Assembly (NCBI GenBank): GCA_016714225.1
Contig: JADJNS010000020.1
Location: 124,001-188,000, forward strand
Length of the DNA: 64,000 bases
Direction: 5' to 3'
From: Archangiaceae bacterium
Lineage (GTDB): Bacteria > Myxococcota > Myxococcia > Myxococcales > Myxococcaceae
Shown here one piece after another: positions 58,490 to 64,000 of this stretch. The position numbers were made by a program, and so were the translations under genes. Numbering within the stretch: the first letter of the stretch is position 1; the number at the start of each line of letters is the position of its first letter. Under the pieces are notes generated by a model. It made no database searches. It had not been told where the DNA came from and saw only the letters and a program-made list of their open reading frames with translations.

Positions 58490-59140
58490 CTATGCCCGCA
58501 AAAGCCAGCCCCGCTTCCAGGTTTTGACGGCGGCGAAGAAGAGCAGCAGCGCGACGGCGATCGCGGCGTGGACCCATAGCGACTGAAACGTCGCTCCGCG
58601 GGCCAGCTGTTCCCACGCGCTCAGGGCGACCAGGCCCAGCGCCCAGGCGGTGAAGGGGTTGTGCTCTTTCTTGAGCGCGCGCCGCCAGTCGAGCGTGCCG
58701 TCGCGCAGGCGGCCGGGGTAGGCGGGGGTGAGCCGCGGCACCCAGCGGGGTACGTCACGCTGGTACTGGCGGTAGCGGTCGCCGAACTGGCCGGTGAGAA
58801 AGGCCTCTTCGGCGCGGATGATGAAGAAGTACTCGCCGAAGAAGAAGGCCAGGCCGAGGAGCGCGGCCCAGAGGTCGTGCGCGGCGATCATCAGGCCGGC
58901 GCAGATGAAGAGGTTGCCGACGTAGAGCGGGTTGCGGACGCGGGCGTAGGGGCCGCGGGTGTTGAGGTGTTTCGCTTCGAGCACGTCGTCCTGGCCCGAG
59001 GTGCCGTCTTCGACCCAGCTCAGCGTGTAGAAGCGTAGGGCCTGGCCGATGAGGGCGGTGAGCGCGCCGGCGAGCAGGAGGGCTGGGGAGATGCCGGTGC
59101 CCCGCGAGCGGTAGAGGAGAAAGGCGATCAGCGCCAGCAC
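58490..59140 (-). CDS. isoprenylcysteine carboxyl methyltransferase (ICMT/PEMT)-like membrane protein
   Basis: A 216-residue protein with about five transmembrane helices. The conserved SAM-binding end of the ICMT/PEMT superfamily is clear: TRGPYARVRNPLYVGNLFIC and, later, EEAFLTGQFGDRYRQYQRDV followed by PRWVPR. Bacterial members methylate various small or lipid substrates; the substrate here is unknown. GTG at 59140 is the first conventional start, but about 25 codons upstream (SLKLGQTLFRYRSLTPLP) also read like a family N-terminus after an in-frame TAG, so a rarer start codon is possible. It is divergent from the GT2 gene with a hexamer-repeat arm in the gap. Confidence 0.8.
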   Translation of the reverse strand: MLALIAFLLYRSRGTGISPALLLAGALTALIGQALRFYTLSWVEDGTSGQDDVLEAKHLNTRGPYARVRNPLYVGNLFICAGLMIAAHDLWAALLGLAFFFGEYFFIIRAEEAFLTGQFGDRYRQYQRDVPRWVPRLTPAYPGRLRDGTLDWRRALKKEHNPFTAWALGLVALSAWEQLARGATFQSLWVHAAIAVALLLFFAAVKTWKRGWLLRA

Positions 59141-59260
59141 CGGCAGCGGAGTGAGGCTGCGGTACCGGAAGAGGGTCTGGCCGAGCTTGAGGGAGGCGGT
59201 CGACAGGGTGGTTTGGGTCTAGCAAATCGGGGCGCTTCAGGTGGCGCGTGCGTGGGCAAC

Positions 59261-59294
59261 GGCCGTCCACGTCCACGTCCACGTCCACGTCCAC
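59261..59294. repeat. hexamer-run repeat H3, left arm
   Basis: GGCC followed by five perfect GTCCAC units. It is the exact reverse complement of 60166-60199. It lies 37 bp before the GT2 start, in the divergent promoter region. Confidence 0.95.
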
Positions 59295-59331
59295 GTCGGG
59301 CAGGGGGCCGGGGCCGTGGTATCGAACGCGG

Positions 59332-60156
59332 GTGCGGCTGGGTGGGTTCGTCATTCATGGCAACAGCGCGGCGACGCTGCCTGACTGCTTGAGCAGCCTC
59401 ACGGCGGTGGCCGACGAGGTGGTGGCGGTCGACTCGGGCTCGAATGATGGCTCGGCGGCGGTGGTCGAGCGCGCGGGGGTGCGGGCGGTGCGGCACGCCT
59501 GGCAGGGTTACGGCGCGGCGCGGGCGGTGGCGGTGCGGGCGCTGCCGCAGTGCGACTGGGTGCTGTACCTCGACTCGGACGAGCGCCTCGAGCCCGAGGC
59601 CATCGCGGCGCTGCAGCGGTGGAAGCGCAGCGGCTCGATGGCTACTGCACACCTCTTACCCGTGCACGACTGGGCCGAGCTGCCGAGCGGGCGTTTTCTC
59701 TACCGCACCCACCACCGGGCGCGGCTGGTGCGGCGCGAGGCGGCCACCTGGGCGGCGCCGATGATCGTGCACGAGGGCCTCTCGCAGCCCCACGCGGTGC
59801 TGCTGGCCGAGGCGCCCATCGAGCACCGCTTCGCCACCGACGTGCCCGCCCGCGGTCAGAAGGAAGAGACCTACGCCCTGCTCTGGGCGGTGCGCGCCCA
59901 CGCTGAAGCCCGCCGTCAGAAGTGGCCGTGGCTGCAGCGCCCCGCGATGTTCTTTCGCGACGCGTTCATCAAGGGCGCGGCGTTTCGCGGCGGGCTGGCA
60001 GGCATCAAGCTCGCGTGGGCAGTGGCGGCGTACCACTCGCGCAAGTACGAGCGGCTGAGCGAGCTGAAGGCGGGGAGCCACCCGGAGCTGACCCAAGCGT
60101 TCGAACGCGGCGATTACGCGCGCATCTTCGAACGCGCCCGACAGCTCACGTCGTGA
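59332..60156 (+). CDS. GT2-family glycosyltransferase (WaaE/KdtX-like)
   Basis: A 274-residue inverting GT-A glycosyltransferase. Motifs: GGFVIHGNSAATLPDCLSSL at the N-terminus, VVAVDSGSNDGSAAVVERAG, and the metal/nucleotide DxD in LYLDSDERLEPEA (Asp81, Asp83), then HEGLSQPH and a final basic helical tail. It resembles LPS-core beta-glucosyltransferases of the WaaE type. GTG at 59332 starts the fold; a longer reading from 59248 would put the hexamer repeats in frame as Ser-Thr runs and is rejected. The gene is bracketed by perfect 34-bp inverted repeats (59261-59294 and 60166-60199), which is unusual. It stands alone, with no other glycan genes next to it. Confidence 0.88.
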   Translation: MRLGGFVIHGNSAATLPDCLSSLTAVADEVVAVDSGSNDGSAAVVERAGVRAVRHAWQGYGAARAVAVRALPQCDWVLYLDSDERLEPEAIAALQRWKRSGSMATAHLLPVHDWAELPSGRFLYRTHHRARLVRREAATWAAPMIVHEGLSQPHAVLLAEAPIEHRFATDVPARGQKEETYALLWAVRAHAEARRQKWPWLQRPAMFFRDAFIKGAAFRGGLAGIKLAWAVAAYHSRKYERLSELKAGSHPELTQAFERGDYARIFERARQLTS

Positions 60157-60165
60157 AGCAGTTTC

Positions 60166-60199
60166 GTGGACGTGGACGTGGACGTGGACGTGGACGGCC
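60166..60199. repeat. hexamer-run repeat H3, right arm
   Basis: Five perfect GTGGAC units followed by GGCC, the exact inverted copy of 59261-59294. It starts 10 bp after the GT2 stop codon and is preceded by gtttc, similar to the ctttttc before the right arms of H1 and H2. Confidence 0.95.
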
Positions 60200-60333
60200 G
60201 TTCGAAGAGCGCCCGCCCAAGCAACCACGACCACCCTCAAAAAAGAGACAGGCGCGCACACCGGCCCTCGACGGTGTGCGCGCCGGATCCAGGCAGAAGG
60301 GGGTCCCACCCGGATCAGTGTAGAGATGACCTC

Positions 60334-61203
60334 TCAGTAGAACTGGCTGGGCGGAACCGTGATGGCCGGCATCTGCGCCTTCACGTTCTGCAGCTGCTGC
60401 TGGAACTTGCGGAGATCTTCGAAGCTCATGATGCCATCGACCTTGCCGCCCTCCGACGCCACGTCGGCCATGTCGAACAGGTCCTGGTTCTGCATCAAGA
60501 ACTGGCAGGCCTTGCGGAGCTCGGGAGGCCGGTTGTAGTCGTTCGCGATCTTCTCGAGATCTTCCCTGCTGATCTTGCCGTCCGGCCAGATGCCCGCGGC
60601 CGTATCGACCTCGAGCGCGTACCTCGAGATGATGTCCATCGAGCTCTTCAGCTCGGGCAGGCGGTTGTCGAGCTTGAGGCTGAGCTCCCGGGCCTTGTCG
60701 AGCGTCTGCAGCTGCGCAGCCATGTCGCCGCGGCTGATGTGGCCGTCGGCGCTGCCGCCCTCTTTCGCGGTGTCGAGCTGCTTGAGCTTGTCGGGGTGAT
60801 CGAGCAGGAACTTGGCCGCCTTCTGCATCTCGGGAGTGATGCCGTCGCCGCCCTTCGCGATCTTCTCGAGGTTCTTGGTGTCGAGACCGATGTCGATCGA
60901 CCCGCCGAACGGCCCGCGAATGTTCGGCAGCCCGTTCATCAGCGTCTCGACCGACGTCTGGAACTCGGCCGTCTCATCGACCTTCGGCTTCGGCTGCAGC
61001 GGAATTCGGTTCCCCGGAACCGGGAAGCAGCCGCCGGGAACCGGCAGGCCGGGGTCGAAGCCGGTGGGGAACGGGTTGGGGTCGTACCCCGCCCCGCCCG
61101 GAATCTCGTCCGGTGACAGCTCGGTATCCGAGACCTGTCCGTCGGTCGAGTTGAGGCTGGGCCAGCTGGAGTTCGGAGAGTAGGTAGGGATTGTGTTCGC
61201 CAT
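60334..61203 (-). CDS. NolX/HrpF-like protein with EF-hand-type repeats
   Basis: A 289-residue protein with no signal peptide and a Pro/Asn-rich N-terminus. Two homologous repeats are evident: first IAKGGDGITPEMQKAAKFLL, DHPDKLKQLDTA and ADGHISRGDM; then PPELRKACQFLM, QNQDLFDMADVA and VDGIMSFEDL. A third weaker DGKISREDLEKIA lies between. This is the pattern of the HrpF/NolX/XopA group of type III translocon and effector proteins, where D-G-x-I-S loops look like EF hands. No secretion genes are in the window, so export by another route or a calcium-related role is possible. A strong dyad lies upstream. Confidence 0.6.
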   Translation of the reverse strand: MANTIPTYSPNSSWPSLNSTDGQVSDTELSPDEIPGGAGYDPNPFPTGFDPGLPVPGGCFPVPGNRIPLQPKPKVDETAEFQTSVETLMNGLPNIRGPFGGSIDIGLDTKNLEKIAKGGDGITPEMQKAAKFLLDHPDKLKQLDTAKEGGSADGHISRGDMAAQLQTLDKARELSLKLDNRLPELKSSMDIISRYALEVDTAAGIWPDGKISREDLEKIANDYNRPPELRKACQFLMQNQDLFDMADVASEGGKVDGIMSFEDLRKFQQQLQNVKAQMPAITVPPSQFY

Positions 61204-61241
61204 GCCCAGGTATCGAGAATTTGAGAACCCGGGTTGTCGAA

Positions 61242-61272
61242 GGCCAGAGGTAACGGGGGTTACATCTGGGCC
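61242..61272. promoter_or_regulatory. 31-bp dyad upstream of the NolX/HrpF-like gene
   Basis: The arms ggccagaggtaac and gttacatctgggcc are complementary at nearly every position with one bulge and are separated by a short G-run. It lies 39 bp upstream of the start codon on the minus strand and includes the palindrome gtaacgggggttac. An operator for a dimeric repressor or activator is plausible; a transcribed hairpin is the alternative. No gene is seen in 61204-61443. Confidence 0.5.
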
Positions 61273-61443
61273 TGTTACCCGGCCTGAGGCTGTTCCCCTT
61301 TAACTTCCAATGGTTTTGCCACTTCTCGACGCCCGTGAGGTCGGGGGGTTGGCGCAGCGTGCGACACCCTGCGGCGGGCCCGTCGGTCGGTTCTGGCCCG
61401 AGAAGCAAATCGGGGCTCGCGCCGAATATCGTCGTTGAACCGC

Positions 61444-64000
<2,557 letters not shown>

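Noticed and set aside
59248..59331. Longer N-terminus of the GT2 protein with a (Ser-Thr)n run
   Set aside because: The run is only the in-frame reading of hexamer repeat H3; the glycosyltransferase fold begins at the GTG at 59332.

Overview
The window is about 70% GC or higher, densely coded on both strands, and reads as chromosome of a member of the Myxococcota (a Cystobacterineae-type myxobacterium is my best guess). The signs are: secreted lipoproteins with Gly-Ser-Ala-Gly spacers and Asp-Ala-Gly linkers, a MYXO-CTERM-like tail on a beta-helix protein, a Ser/Thr kinase with a WD40 sensor, PATAN/DUF4388 and J-domain fusions, ECF sigma factors paired with short anti-sigma-like membrane proteins, and many GTG and TTG starts with 4-nt stop/start overlaps. 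No rRNA, tRNA, insertion sequence, prophage or CRISPR array was seen.

Layout. 0-2.5 kb (+): the end of a GIDE-like membrane protein and a ceramidase-like protein. 2.5-8.2 kb (-): a probable operon of methylmalonyl-CoA mutase catalytic subunit, UbiB-type kinase, GYF/PATAN/J/TPR protein and YhbY. 8.3-11.5 kb (-): four genes linked by 4-nt overlaps, built round a Wzm-like ABC-2 permease with no ATPase beside it. 11.6-16.7 kb: a beta-helix surface protein and two GT4 glycosyltransferase genes, one with two GT4 modules. 16.7-21.8 kb: a WD40 kinase divergent from a von Willebrand A protein. 22-23.8 kb: GTP-dependent PEP carboxykinase. 24-29.5 kb (+): TPR protein, periplasmic-binding lipoprotein, large lipase-like lipoprotein and, overlapping it, a bufferin-like (BufA2) peptide precursor. 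29.7-37.7 kb: low-complexity lipoproteins, an M15 peptidase with FG-GAP repeats and a DUF763 protein. 37.9-40.4 kb: an intact ECF sigma gene between two genes that are both frameshifted in this sequence. 40.4-49.2 kb: lipoproteins, a CPBP-type membrane protein, a caspase-fold protein, a papain-like unknown and a second ECF sigma/anti-sigma-like pair. 49.5-54.5 kb (+): a membrane protein with an Nbr1-like FW domain, then an MtnP-APRT fusion, MtnA and a FucA-type aldolase, which together fit the DHAP shunt of methylthioadenosine salvage. 54.7-64 kb: a phosphodiesterase-like lipoprotein, a VIT/VWA/TPR protein, an isoprenylcysteine methyltransferase-like protein, a GT2 glycosyltransferase, a NolX/HrpF-like EF-hand protein and the C-terminal part of DnaE2.

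The non-coding DNA is unusual. Several gaps carry inverted repeats made of hexanucleotide runs (GTTCAC, GTCCAC or GGGCAC by locus). One pair, 34 bp and perfect, brackets the GT2 gene like terminal repeats. A separate element of about 143 bp occurs twice, at 13.1 and 54.5 kb, each time between convergent genes. Every convergent gap longer than 150 bp in the window holds one of these elements. A third, palindromic repeat lies inside two coding regions and coincides with one of the frameshifts.

The items I would follow first are the orphan bufferin precursor, the fused MTA/adenine salvage enzyme with its aldolase partner, and the hexamer-repeat element family.
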